Source: an uncultured Oscillibacter sp. (GTDB taxonomy: Bacteria; Bacillota; Clostridia; Oscillospirales; Oscillospiraceae). From it: DNA of 11,029 bases. Below, piece after piece: positions 4,203 to 11,029 of this stretch. The stretch covers positions 1-11,029 of the forward strand of contig CAJTMG010000005.1 in assembly GCA_910577405.1 (NCBI GenBank). The letters are read 5' to 3'. The notes below the pieces were generated by a model that saw only the letters and a program-made list of their open reading frames with translations, was not told where the DNA came from and searched no databases. The position numbers were made by a program, and so were the translations under genes. Position 1 is the first letter of the stretch. Each line of letters opens with the position of its first letter.

Positions 4203-7200
4203 CATATCGCTCAAAGGCACTTCGTCCTCGGGAATATAGACGAACTCTTCCTCTTCGGGGTCCCAAACCTTGACATAAGTCTTGGGCACGTCTTCCTCAA
4301 TCACCGTCACCTCTTCGGGGCTGTCGGGATCGTTGGGGTCCGGCAGTTCCGTCAGGGGCGTCGGAGGCGTCTCAACAGGCGTCTCAGGCCGCGGGGGAGG
4401 AGGAGGCGTCGGGTCGTCAGGATCGGGATCGGGATCTGGATCGGGGTCAGGATCGGGATCGGGCGTCGTGGGAGGCGGTGCATAGGTGTTGGTGATAGTG
4501 ACTTCGGCAGTCTCTTTCGCCTTAACCTCCGCTGTAACGTTGTTGCCTTCCACAGTCCAGGTGTAACCGCTGATAGTCGCGTCAGCCTCTGTTACCGTGT
4601 AGCTGCCGGGAAGTAACCCAGACAGGGTATAGCTGCCAGCACCCTTGATGGTAACGGTCTCCTTGTAGCCGTCAGGACCGGTCACAGTAAAGGTGTAGTT
4701 CTTCTCCTGTGCTTCACTGCCGCCGCCGGATACCGTCTTCTTAATGGTCAGAGAACCTCTGGTCTCCGTGTAGGTGTTGGTGAACTTGATGGTGATGGAG
4801 TCAACAGAATCAGCAGTATCATTATCCGGCTTTATGCTTGCTATCTTGGCTTCCAATTCACCATTAGAGCCGGTCTTTTCAGTCACACTGATGAGGACCG
4901 TCCATGTCGTGGAGTCAAATGTCCAGCCTTCCGTCTCGCCAGCAGTCTCTGTGACAGTAAACTTATACTGACCAGCCTTGGTGAACTTGATAGCGTCGAA
5001 CATATCGCTCGCTTCCTTGTTATCACCAAAGACACTGCCACTGATGACAAGCTTGGTATTGGGCATTGTAATGCCGTCTTCAGCAGGAGTAGTTTTGCTG
5101 CCGTCTGGTTTTTCGCGGCCAACGTAGCTCAGCTCAAACTGGAAGTCAGGAATCACCTTAAACGTATCGCCAGTGATCTTTTTCAATACAGGAATCCGAA
5201 TCTCGTTCGGTTCGTAGTTCATAAAGGTCACTGTGTTCTCGCCGTAGCAAAGGATTCCAGTTGCCACAGATCCGTTCTTGAAGCCATCCTTGCTTGTGAC
5301 ATTGTCAACACTCCAGGTCGGGTTCCACTCGCCGCTTGTTTCTGTAACAGTAAACTGCGTGCCAGGCTTTACTCCCTTCAACTCGCCATCTCCCATAAGG
5401 GTAAGCTTATCAGGGGTTCCGTCGGAGGGAATCGTCAGAGTCTTTTCGATAGGTTCCATTCCCTCGATTTGAATAACGAAATTAAATGTCTTTCCGGCCA
5501 GGCTCTCCCCGCTGACTTCCTTTACAAGGGTAAGGCTAGGTGCATTCAGCTTGTTGATAAACACATCTGTTACTGCATCATTGTTGCCGCTTATAGTCTG
5601 AACTCTGTATGAAAACGATCCTTCCATACCGTAAATACCCTTGTAAGATACTTCTACAGTATAATTGACCGGATTTTCATCAGCAGGATTGGGAAGTCCG
5701 CTAATCTTTATTGTCTGTTTGTCATCTTCGATTTCAATAGCAACACCGCTCGAAGGCTGGGAAGAGCTATCATTCTCAGTCGACGGAACAGACGGATTCG
5801 GTGTTTCACCAGTGGTTTCATTGTTTCCTTCATACAAAGCCAAAACCGCTCTTGCATTCCGGGTAAGGGACATTCCAACGCTCCGGGTATTGAGTTTTTC
5901 AATGCTTTCTCCGGGTTCTTCAGCATCGGCATTCTCATCTTTGCCCGTAGTGTTTTCTTCTGGTGCTGGCCACTCCTTAGATTCACTGGAGACGAGCTGC
6001 CCATCACTATCCTTTAACTCTACAATGATTTCAGTAACACCCTTCAGTATCTCATCCAATGTCTTGTCCGGATAAATGTCCTCCAAATCACCCCACTTCA
6101 AATTTATGGTGGCGTTGATTGTACGAGACACATCAATAGTAGCAGACGCGTCGACTTCGCCATTTTCGTTCTCAACTCTGATGGGAGGCGTTTCAATCCT
6201 GATTTCGCCGCCGTTGACTTCGCTCCACTCGCCGGTCAGCCTGAGCCTTTCAACAACCTTGTACTCCAGCTTCTTTCCGTCCAGAACCTTCAGCAGGTTG
6301 TAGAACGGACGATGGGTGTACCAGAAATCGCTGCTGTCCGGCTCGATTGTGCGGGAGTCTACGAGTTCCCAAGCGTCGTCGCTGCCTTCAAACCGACGGA
6401 ACAGGTCAACATATACGGTCGAAACCTGTCCCTTCAGCTCCGCAAGCGTTTCATCATCCAGAGGCTTTCCATCGGGGTCGAGCCACCGCTTATTGACCGT
6501 TACGGAGAAGAAGTCGTTCAGATGGGGGTCTTTACCGATGTTGACGTCGCCGTTGGTTCCGATACCGCCGCCGCCTTGGACACTGTGGTTGCCAGAAATG
6601 ATTACATTGCAATCTCCAACCACGTCTTTGATAACCGCATCGCCCACATCAGAGTAGAAACTGCCGCTTCCCTTGACATCGTAATAATAGACGTCCTGCA
6701 TGGGCACACGCTCGCCAGTTTCCACATCGGTCCAATTATAGAGCGCGCCACCCAGCATATACTTGGACAGCCGATACTTCTGGCCGCCATGATGGTCAGA
6801 GCCGCTCGGTCCACTCACTATGCCGCGGTAAACATGAATGTCATAAGGCTTTCCGTTAACAGTATTGCCCGCAACAACGCCGCCGTCACTCACATTCACA
6901 TCGACATTGGTAGACGGACAGCCTGCAATGCCGGCTCCACTGGTGTTGGATGTGTTTGCGGTGATAGCAACCTTTTCCAGATGCAGTTTGCCGTTATCTT
7001 TTGCGTTATCGTAGCCATTGACGTAAATGCCGCCGCCGCCATACAGGAAGCTGATGCCTGTTGCGACAGAAAAGCTTCCTGTTGCTTCGTTGCCGGTAAT
7101 ACTGCCGCCGGTAATCGTCGCCTCGCACTGTCTCTGCACGAAGATACCGCCGCCCTGTCCAGCGGAGTTGCTTTCGATACTGCCGCCAGTCATGGTGAAC

Positions 7201-10200
7201 TTGGGGCCGCCATAGGAGGTATAAGCGTTGGTTTCATTGCCCAGCGAGATACCGCCGCCGACACTGGAGGTATTGTTTGCGATTGTGCCGCCGAACATAT
7301 TCATCGTGCTGGAACCGGCCAGGAACACGCCGCCGCCAGCAGGTGCGCTGTTGATTTTGCTGGTGCCGCCGTAGCTGTACGCGAAACGTCCGCCATAGCC
7401 AGTGTTATCGCTGATTTCGCCGCCGGAGAGGTTGAACGTCCCCTTGCTGAAGACGCCTGCGCCGGTCCGGGCAGTGTTGTCAGTGATTGCGCCGCCGGTC
7501 ATGTTCAGGGTGCCCTTGTTATAGACCGCGCCGCCGTCGATGCCCTGACCATTGTTCGGGCCGTAGATCACGGTATTCACGCCGCCGGTGAGCACAGCGC
7601 CATTCTCAATATTGAGGGTGCCGTTGTTCTCGACCAGGGGGCTGCTGCGCGTGATCTTCTTGCCGTCAATGATAACGTTTTGCAGGGTCAGGCTTGCTTT
7701 GTTGGAAACCTTGACCAGCGCGCCAGTGTAAGTCGGGAAGGATTCCAGCGTTACAGACTCCTTGCCATCGCTGGGCGTCCAGGTTTCGCTCCCGGTTACG
7801 GAAATGGCGCCCAGAACGCTGATGACCTCCGCAGAGCTGCCGGCCAGAACCTCCTTCGCCTTTTCAAAGGTCTTGACAGGAGTGTTCAGGGTAGTACCAT
7901 TATTGGTGTCTTTACCGTTCACGCCGTCCACAAAGACAAAGTTGCCGCCGCCGACCGCAGTCTTGCGCAGAACAATATTGCCCGCGTCGTCAGATGTGAC
8001 AGCCGTCAGGAACTTATAGTCCTTGCCGTCGGTGTGCTTGTTGCCTAAACTGGTAGTCCAGACAGCATTTCCAAGTCCACTTGCGCCGCCGTGAATCAGA
8101 ACCAGATCATCGACCTTTTGCTCGGGATTTTGCAGAGCGTAAATCGAAATTTTTCCATCGCTACCGCGTCCGGTATTCTCATCATATACTGACAAAATTC
8201 CGAGCACCGGAGTCACATTCAGTTCATCTACAGAGAAGTTCTCGGACGCATAAACAGCAGGAAGGGTTGGATCTTTTGAGACCGCGCCCTGAGTCAATTT
8301 CAGAGAACCAATGTGGCTGTTCAGCTTTACGGTATTTTGGGAAGCAGCCTGTGTCAGATTCAGAACATCCACTTCACCGTTTACAGTGATAGCAGTTTCA
8401 TCACTGGTAGCGCCCATAATACCGGTAGTCACAGATACATCCAGCTGGCCAACGTGAGCGTTTTCACTCACTGTAAGAGAACCCTTTGCCAGACCGACCT
8501 GCACCAAATCTACATTGGCATTGATATTGACAATACCACTGTAGGTCTTGGAACCCTTCGTGTAAATCGGAGCGCTACTGGCCGAAAGGGAAGTGGAATT
8601 TGAACCAGACACGAGCACATTGCCGTCCAGGTTCAAAGTACCGCCCATCAAATAAATCCTCTTATTGAGGGTACCAGTTCCGGAGAGGGTCAAAGTGCTG
8701 CCCGTCTCAACACTGAAGCTGTTCGAGATACCAACGCCATAGATATTGGTATTATTCAGCTTCAGCGTCACCTTGGGAGAATACTTTCCTGTACCCTTCG
8801 CAACACCGTAGTACGCATTCAGAGGAATATAGCCCTCCACGATATCTACGGTCACATTTTCTCCGGACGCCCGGCTTTGATCCCGCGCGGCCTTGAACGC
8901 GTCGTCCAAAGTCTTGTACTTGGTCTCTCCAATCGTTGCAGCAAACTCAGGAGCGGGTGTCGCAACCCAATTGCCAGACCGGTTCAGCTCATCTTTAATC
9001 ACGGTTCTGGTGAGGTCAGACCAGGCGTAGCTGCTGAAGTCCTTCTCGCCATCCGTCATCTTGCTGGCTGGCAGGATGTTGGCTTTGGCACTGGTGTACA
9101 CATAAATGTCATGTGCCGGGGTTGACTGCTTCTCGCTCTTGTTGTCATACACCGCGCCGGAAGTCATGTTGAAGACTGTGCCGGAACCATTTACGGAAAT
9201 ACCGCCTGCCGGTCCGTTGGAGTTGATGCCGGAAACTGTATTCCCTTTGACAACGGTGTTCGTCACGGTAGTATTACTGCCTGCCGACACATAGATTGCG
9301 CCAGCAGCAGAAGAGTACGTGCCGCTGTTTCCAGTAAACAGACAGCCGTCGATTGTGACTGTGCCTGTTTTGCTGGCATTGTAGATCGCGCCGGCATTGT
9401 AGCCCTTGTTGCCTGTGAAGGTGCAGTTGGTGAAATTCGCGTTGCCAGCCTTCACATAGACAGGAGCGCCAGCAGATGAATAGGTTGCGTCATTGTTTAG
9501 GAACTGGCAGTCCGTGAATGACATCTCGTCAGCTTTCAGCAGCTGGATACCGCCGTTGGAATCACGGAATGTGCAGTCCTTCGCGGTAAAGGTTCCGGTA
9601 TGATTGGAATAAATCGCCCAGCTTGTATTAGGACCAGCCTGGTTGACCAATTCCACATTTTCCAGATCCACATCAATGGGGCCAGCGCCATAGTTGGTAT
9701 AAATCAGGCTGGCTGTTTTGGTATCGCTTGCGCTAAGCTCGGAGTTTTTGATTGTGACCTTGACATTTGCTCCGGTCAAAGCAAGTGCGTTGCCATTACC
9801 ATTGCTGGCAGTATTACCACTGATGGTAGAATTATCAACATCAAGCGAGCCGCTGCTGATCTGGATTCCGCCGCCAGCAGGTGCGCCGGAACCGGTAGTG
9901 TTGTCAATTACCTTTGTGCCGGTTAAGGTAACAGCGCAGTTTTCAGCAAAGATACCGCCGCCTTTAGACGACGTCTTATTGCCGGACACAATGCAGTCTT
10001 TCAGCGTCAGACTTCCGCCGTATGCGTAAACGCCGCCGCCGAATCCGCCCTGGCCGCCCATATAACCAGGCGTAGTGCCTTTTTTGCCGTAACCGTGGTT
10101 GTCTTTGATTTCGCAGTTCTCCAGGGTTACGTTCGCGTTGTTCGCCAGCACGCCTTTACCGTCCTGATTGGTCTTTTCATATTCACCGCCGGTAATGATA

Positions 10201-11029
10201 CCGTTCTTGACAGTAACCGTGCCGTTCATGATGGTAACGACGTTCTTGCCGACTTCGCCGCTGTTCAGCACATGGCCGTTCAGGTCCAGGGTGAAGCTCT
10301 TGCCGTCGGAAACGATGTTGGCGTCCACATTCCGCAGAACGGTAACAGTCTCGCCGTCCTCGACCGCCGCAATAGCTTCCTCGAGCTTTTCATAGACCTT
10401 ACTGCCGATCTTCGCGTCGCCCTCGGCCTTTTCGCCCTCGACGGTGCCGGAGGCTTCGCCCAGGATGCCTTCGGGAGGCGTGTTCGCGTCATGTTCTCCG
10501 TCTTCGCTTGTGGCCATGGCCTCGTCCAGGTACGCCACGTAATCCACAGTGTAGACCACGCCGCCCTCGACCTCCAGCCACCGGCCGTCCTCAGCTTCCA
10601 GAGATTCTCCGTCCGCCGTGGTGACAGCCGCCACCGCGATCTGAACGGGCCAGTTGCCGCAGAACGCAGGTTTTGCGGTCACGCCTTCCAGCAGGTCGAC
10701 GTGTCCCTCAGCCTTCCGGTTCTCCGGCACGTTGATGGTGATGTTGGTATCCGGCACGCAGTACCAGCCGCCGTCTTCAGTGTCCGCGCAGGCGTCAGAG
10801 TGCGTATGCTCCACCATGCCGCACTGGTATTCCAAGCCCTCCGACAGAGGAGGATTCGGTTCCGGAACGGTCACTTCAGGAGCGGTATTCTCCTGCTCGG
10901 CGGCATTGCTGCTGTCGTCCTTGCCGGTTTCGTCAGGATTCGTCTCAGAGCTGTCGTCCTTATCGCTTCCGGTTTCGCCAGGATTCGTCTCAGAGCCCTC
11001 GTCCTTGTCGCTTCCGGTTTCGTCAGGAT
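4089..11029 (-). CDS. Giant sortase-anchored surface protein with beta-helix and Cna-B/isopeptide stalk, N-terminus beyond window
   Basis: This is a cell-wall-anchored adhesin-like protein. 2312 codons are visible and open to the right edge, so the signal peptide and true start lie outside. A GTG at 10874 is in frame but is not a credible start, because coding continues upstream without a stop. Domains in fragment numbering: acidic 15-residue repeats (1-45) and a Cys/His motif (69-90). Two right-handed beta-helix blocks (about 210-685 and 693-1505) carry GGGIY/GGAVY and ISGN/ITDN repeats. Cna-B-like domains span about 1505-1618 (SVTVNKRW start) and 1618-1822, the second with a low-complexity insertion. 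A third similar domain is at 1825-1938. A pilin isopeptide-type domain (1940-2086) has Lys1949/1950, Glu2027 and Asn2084. A DUF5979-like domain (2087-2183) precedes a Pro/Asp wall spacer and VPETG (2276-2280), a hydrophobic segment and a KLKKKEE tail. The probable role is adhesion or glycan binding; enzymatic activity is not evident. It runs convergent to the HIT gene. Confidence 0.93.
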   Translation of the reverse strand, partial: PDETGSDKDEGSETNPGETGSDKDDSSETNPDETGKDDSSNAAEQENTAPEVTVPEPNPPLSEGLEYQCGMVEHTHSDACADTEDGGWYCVPDTNITINVPENRKAEGHVDLLEGVTAKPAFCGNWPVQIAVAAVTTADGESLEAEDGRWLEVEGGVVYTVDYVAYLDEAMATSEDGEHDANTPPEGILGEASGTVEGEKAEGDAKIGSKVYEKLEEAIAAVEDGETVTVLRNVDANIVSDGKSFTLDLNGHVLNSGEVGKNVVTIMNGTVTVKNGIITGGEYEKTNQDGKGVLANNANVTLENCEIKDNHGYGKKGTTPGYMGGQGGFGGGVYAYGGSLTLKDCIVSGNKTSSKGGGIFAENCAVTLTGTKVIDNTTGSGAPAGGGIQISSGSLDVDNSTISGNTASNGNGNALALTGANVKVTIKNSELSASDTKTASLIYTNYGAGPIDVDLENVELVNQAGPNTSWAIYSNHTGTFTAKDCTFRDSNGGIQLLKADEMSFTDCQFLNNDATYSSAGAPVYVKAGNANFTNCTFTGNKGYNAGAIYNASKTGTVTIDGCLFTGNSGTYSSAAGAIYVSAGSNTTVTNTVVKGNTVSGINSNGPAGGISVNGSGTVFNMTSGAVYDNKSEKQSTPAHDIYVYTSAKANILPASKMTDGEKDFSSYAWSDLTRTVIKDELNRSGNWVATPAPEFAATIGETKYKTLDDAFKAARDQSRASGENVTVDIVEGYIPLNAYYGVAKGTGKYSPKVTLKLNNTNIYGVGISNSFSVETGSTLTLSGTGTLNKRIYLMGGTLNLDGNVLVSGSNSTSLSASSAPIYTKGSKTYSGIVNINANVDLVQVGLAKGSLTVSENAHVGQLDVSVTTGIMGATSDETAITVNGEVDVLNLTQAASQNTVKLNSHIGSLKLTQGAVSKDPTLPAVYASENFSVDELNVTPVLGILSVYDENTGRGSDGKISIYALQNPEQKVDDLVLIHGGASGLGNAVWTTSLGNKHTDGKDYKFLTAVTSDDAGNIVLRKTAVGGGNFVFVDGVNGKDTNNGTTLNTPVKTFEKAKEVLAGSSAEVISVLGAISVTGSETWTPSDGKESVTLESFPTYTGALVKVSNKASLTLQNVIIDGKKITRSSPLVENNGTLNIENGAVLTGGVNTVIYGPNNGQGIDGGAVYNKGTLNMTGGAITDNTARTGAGVFSKGTFNLSGGEISDNTGYGGRFAYSYGGTSKINSAPAGGGVFLAGSSTMNMFGGTIANNTSSVGGGISLGNETNAYTSYGGPKFTMTGGSIESNSAGQGGGIFVQRQCEATITGGSITGNEATGSFSVATGISFLYGGGGIYVNGYDNAKDNGKLHLEKVAITANTSNTSGAGIAGCPSTNVDVNVSDGGVVAGNTVNGKPYDIHVYRGIVSGPSGSDHHGGQKYRLSKYMLGGALYNWTDVETGERVPMQDVYYYDVKGSGSFYSDVGDAVIKDVVGDCNVIISGNHSVQGGGGIGTNGDVNIGKDPHLNDFFSVTVNKRWLDPDGKPLDDETLAELKGQVSTVYVDLFRRFEGSDDAWELVDSRTIEPDSSDFWYTHRPFYNLLKVLDGKKLEYKVVERLRLTGEWSEVNGGEIRIETPPIRVENENGEVDASATIDVSRTINATINLKWGDLEDIYPDKTLDEILKGVTEIIVELKDSDGQLVSSESKEWPAPEENTTGKDENADAEEPGESIEKLNTRSVGMSLTRNARAVLALYEGNNETTGETPNPSVPSTENDSSSQPSSGVAIEIEDDKQTIKISGLPNPADENPVNYTVEVSYKGIYGMEGSFSYRVQTISGNNDAVTDVFINKLNAPSLTLVKEVSGESLAGKTFNFVIQIEGMEPIEKTLTIPSDGTPDKLTLMGDGELKGVKPGTQFTVTETSGEWNPTWSVDNVTSKDGFKNGSVATGILCYGENTVTFMNYEPNEIRIPVLKKITGDTFKVIPDFQFELSYVGREKPDGSKTTPAEDGITMPNTKLVISGSVFGDNKEASDMFDAIKFTKAGQYKFTVTETAGETEGWTFDSTTWTVLISVTEKTGSNGELEAKIASIKPDNDTADSVDSITIKFTNTYTETRGSLTIKKTVSGGGSEAQEKNYTFTVTGPDGYKETVTIKGAGSYTLSGLLPGSYTVTEADATISGYTWTVEGNNVTAEVKAKETAEVTITNTYAPPPTTPDPDPDPDPDPDPDPDDPTPPPPPRPETPVETPPTPLTELPDPNDPDSPEEVTVIEEDVPKTYVKVWDPEEEEFVYIPEDEVPLSDMVPETGDDFGLWAVLCLTSGTGLAVLSMPKLKKKEETN
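4416..4463 (-). repeat. Hexanucleotide (Pro-Asp)8 tract in wall-spanning linker
   Basis: Eight consecutive Pro-Asp codon pairs, mostly CCCGAT or close variants, lie between the last folded domain and the sorting signal. They are followed by D-P-T and five prolines. Such rigid acidic spacers typically carry a surface protein through the peptidoglycan. The unit is 6 bases, so slippage would change length without shifting the frame. Confidence 0.9.
4485..6514 (-). other. Stalk region: Cna-B-like, pilin isopeptide-type and DUF5979-like domains
   Basis: Five beta-sandwich-type units are inferred from recurring end motifs. In DNA order from the right they are 6176-6514 (VTVNKRWLDPDG opening, Cna-B type), 5562-6175 (NLKWGDL opening, with low-complexity insertion) and 5212-5560 (TLVKEVSGESL ... 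VTFMNYEP). The last two are 4771-5205 (VLKKITGD ... FTVTETAG ... FTNTY, pilin isopeptide type) and 4485-4770 (LTIKKTVSGG ... YTVTEAD ... VTITNTY). Lys near the start, Glu in 'TVTE' and Asn in 'NTY' are the residues that form Lys-Asn isopeptide bonds in such domains. Family names for the second and third units are less certain. Confidence 0.75.
6515..10400 (-). other. Right-handed beta-helix region with Pmp-like repeats
   Basis: About 1300 residues in two blocks. Each opens with a helix-cap-like segment of the 'Y-x-x-L-x-x-A' type (KVYEKLEEAIAAVEDG near 10400; TKYKTLDDAFKAARD near 8930). Repeats of about 20-30 residues follow, with GGGIF, GGAVY, GGGVF or GGGIY and then (I/F)-x-x-N (ISGN, FTGN, ITDN, IANN). 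The pattern resembles the GG(A/L/I)-x-Y plus FxxN repeats of chlamydial Pmp proteins and pectin-lyase-like solenoids. The Gly-Gly-Gly codons give the recurrent GCCGCCGCC runs on the plus strand. Confidence 0.8.
10758..10823 (-). other. Cys/His mini-motif CGxxEHTHSDAC
   Basis: Residues 69-90 of the fragment contain C69, H74, H76, C80 and C90 (CGMVEHTHSDAC...WYC). This short element recurs in large surface proteins of gut Clostridia, often as CG-x-EEHTH-x-DACY. Its function is not established to my knowledge. The Cys and His spacing would suit a metal site or a disulfide. One copy is visible here and others may lie beyond the window. Confidence 0.7.
10936..11025 (-). repeat. 45-bp tandem repeats encoding acidic 15-residue units
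   Basis: Two complete 45-bp units (10936-10980 and 10981-11025) differ at only a few positions and encode ETGSDKD-x-x-SETNP-type peptides. A degenerate copy at 10911-10935 lacks six bases (Ser-Asp). The next unit begins at 11026 and is cut by the window edge, so the array continues to the right. Confidence 0.9.

Noticed and set aside
6312..8048. Open frame of 578 codons on the plus strand inside the giant surface gene
   Set aside because: It is antisense to the repetitive beta-helix region. Its Ala/Val-rich composition mirrors the Gly/Thr/Asn-rich sense codons, and it has no ribosome binding site or recognisable domain.
6540..10030. Frequent GCCGCCGCC runs resembling a repeat array
   Set aside because: They are irregularly spaced and correspond to Gly-Gly-Gly codons at beta-helix turns, so they reflect protein repeats, not a CRISPR or mobile-element array.
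10872..10874. GTG as the start of the giant surface gene
   Set aside because: The frame continues upstream through the acidic repeats to the window edge without a stop, and no signal peptide follows the GTG.

Overview
The window looks like chromosome from a Gram-positive gut-type Clostridia, probably Oscillospiraceae/Ruminococcaceae or a relative. The basis is a sortase-anchored giant surface protein with Cna-B, pilin-isopeptide and 'CGxxEHTHxDAC' elements, strong AGGAGG-type ribosome binding sites, and a FIST/MCP signalling pair next to a clostridial-style HIT protein. The assignment rests on recognised family features, not on a database search.

Layout: (1) Bases 1-1104 hold an AT-rich two-gene operon on the minus strand. 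An AdhR-like MerR regulator is followed two bases later by an NADPH-type short-chain dehydrogenase that runs off the left edge. The operon has a typical MerR promoter with a 19-bp spacer and a dyad in the spacer. A minus-strand terminator-like hairpin with no gene to serve lies upstream. (2) Bases 1262-3340 hold a plus-strand, GC-richer signalling operon. A perfect-consensus sigma-A promoter drives a stand-alone FIST sensor-domain protein and, 14 bases downstream, a soluble receptor-type (MCP) signalling protein. (3) Bases 3491-3916 encode a HIT-family nucleotide hydrolase/transferase with its own ribosome binding site. A strong terminator at 4005-4049 follows it and separates it from a convergent gene. 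(4) Bases 4089-11029 are the 3' part (2312 codons visible) of a giant minus-strand cell-wall-anchored protein. From the N-terminal side it has acidic 15-residue repeats, a small Cys/His motif, about 1300 residues of right-handed beta-helix (Pmp-like GGG-x-Y / I-x-x-N repeats), a stalk of Cna-B/isopeptide-type domains, an Asp-Pro wall spacer, and a VPETG sorting signal.

How the parts work together: the left operon looks like a self-regulated response to an electrophile or carbonyl compound. The FIST protein probably senses a small ligand and passes the signal to the soluble MCP, hence to CheA/CheW if the genome has them. The giant protein is a surface adhesin or carbohydrate-binding fibre whose signal peptide lies outside the window. 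I saw no tRNA, rRNA, CRISPR array, insertion sequence or phage gene. The most notable items are the minimal FIST-MCP pair, the AdhR-like cassette with its promoter, and the modular giant surface protein with its two in-frame repeat tracts.
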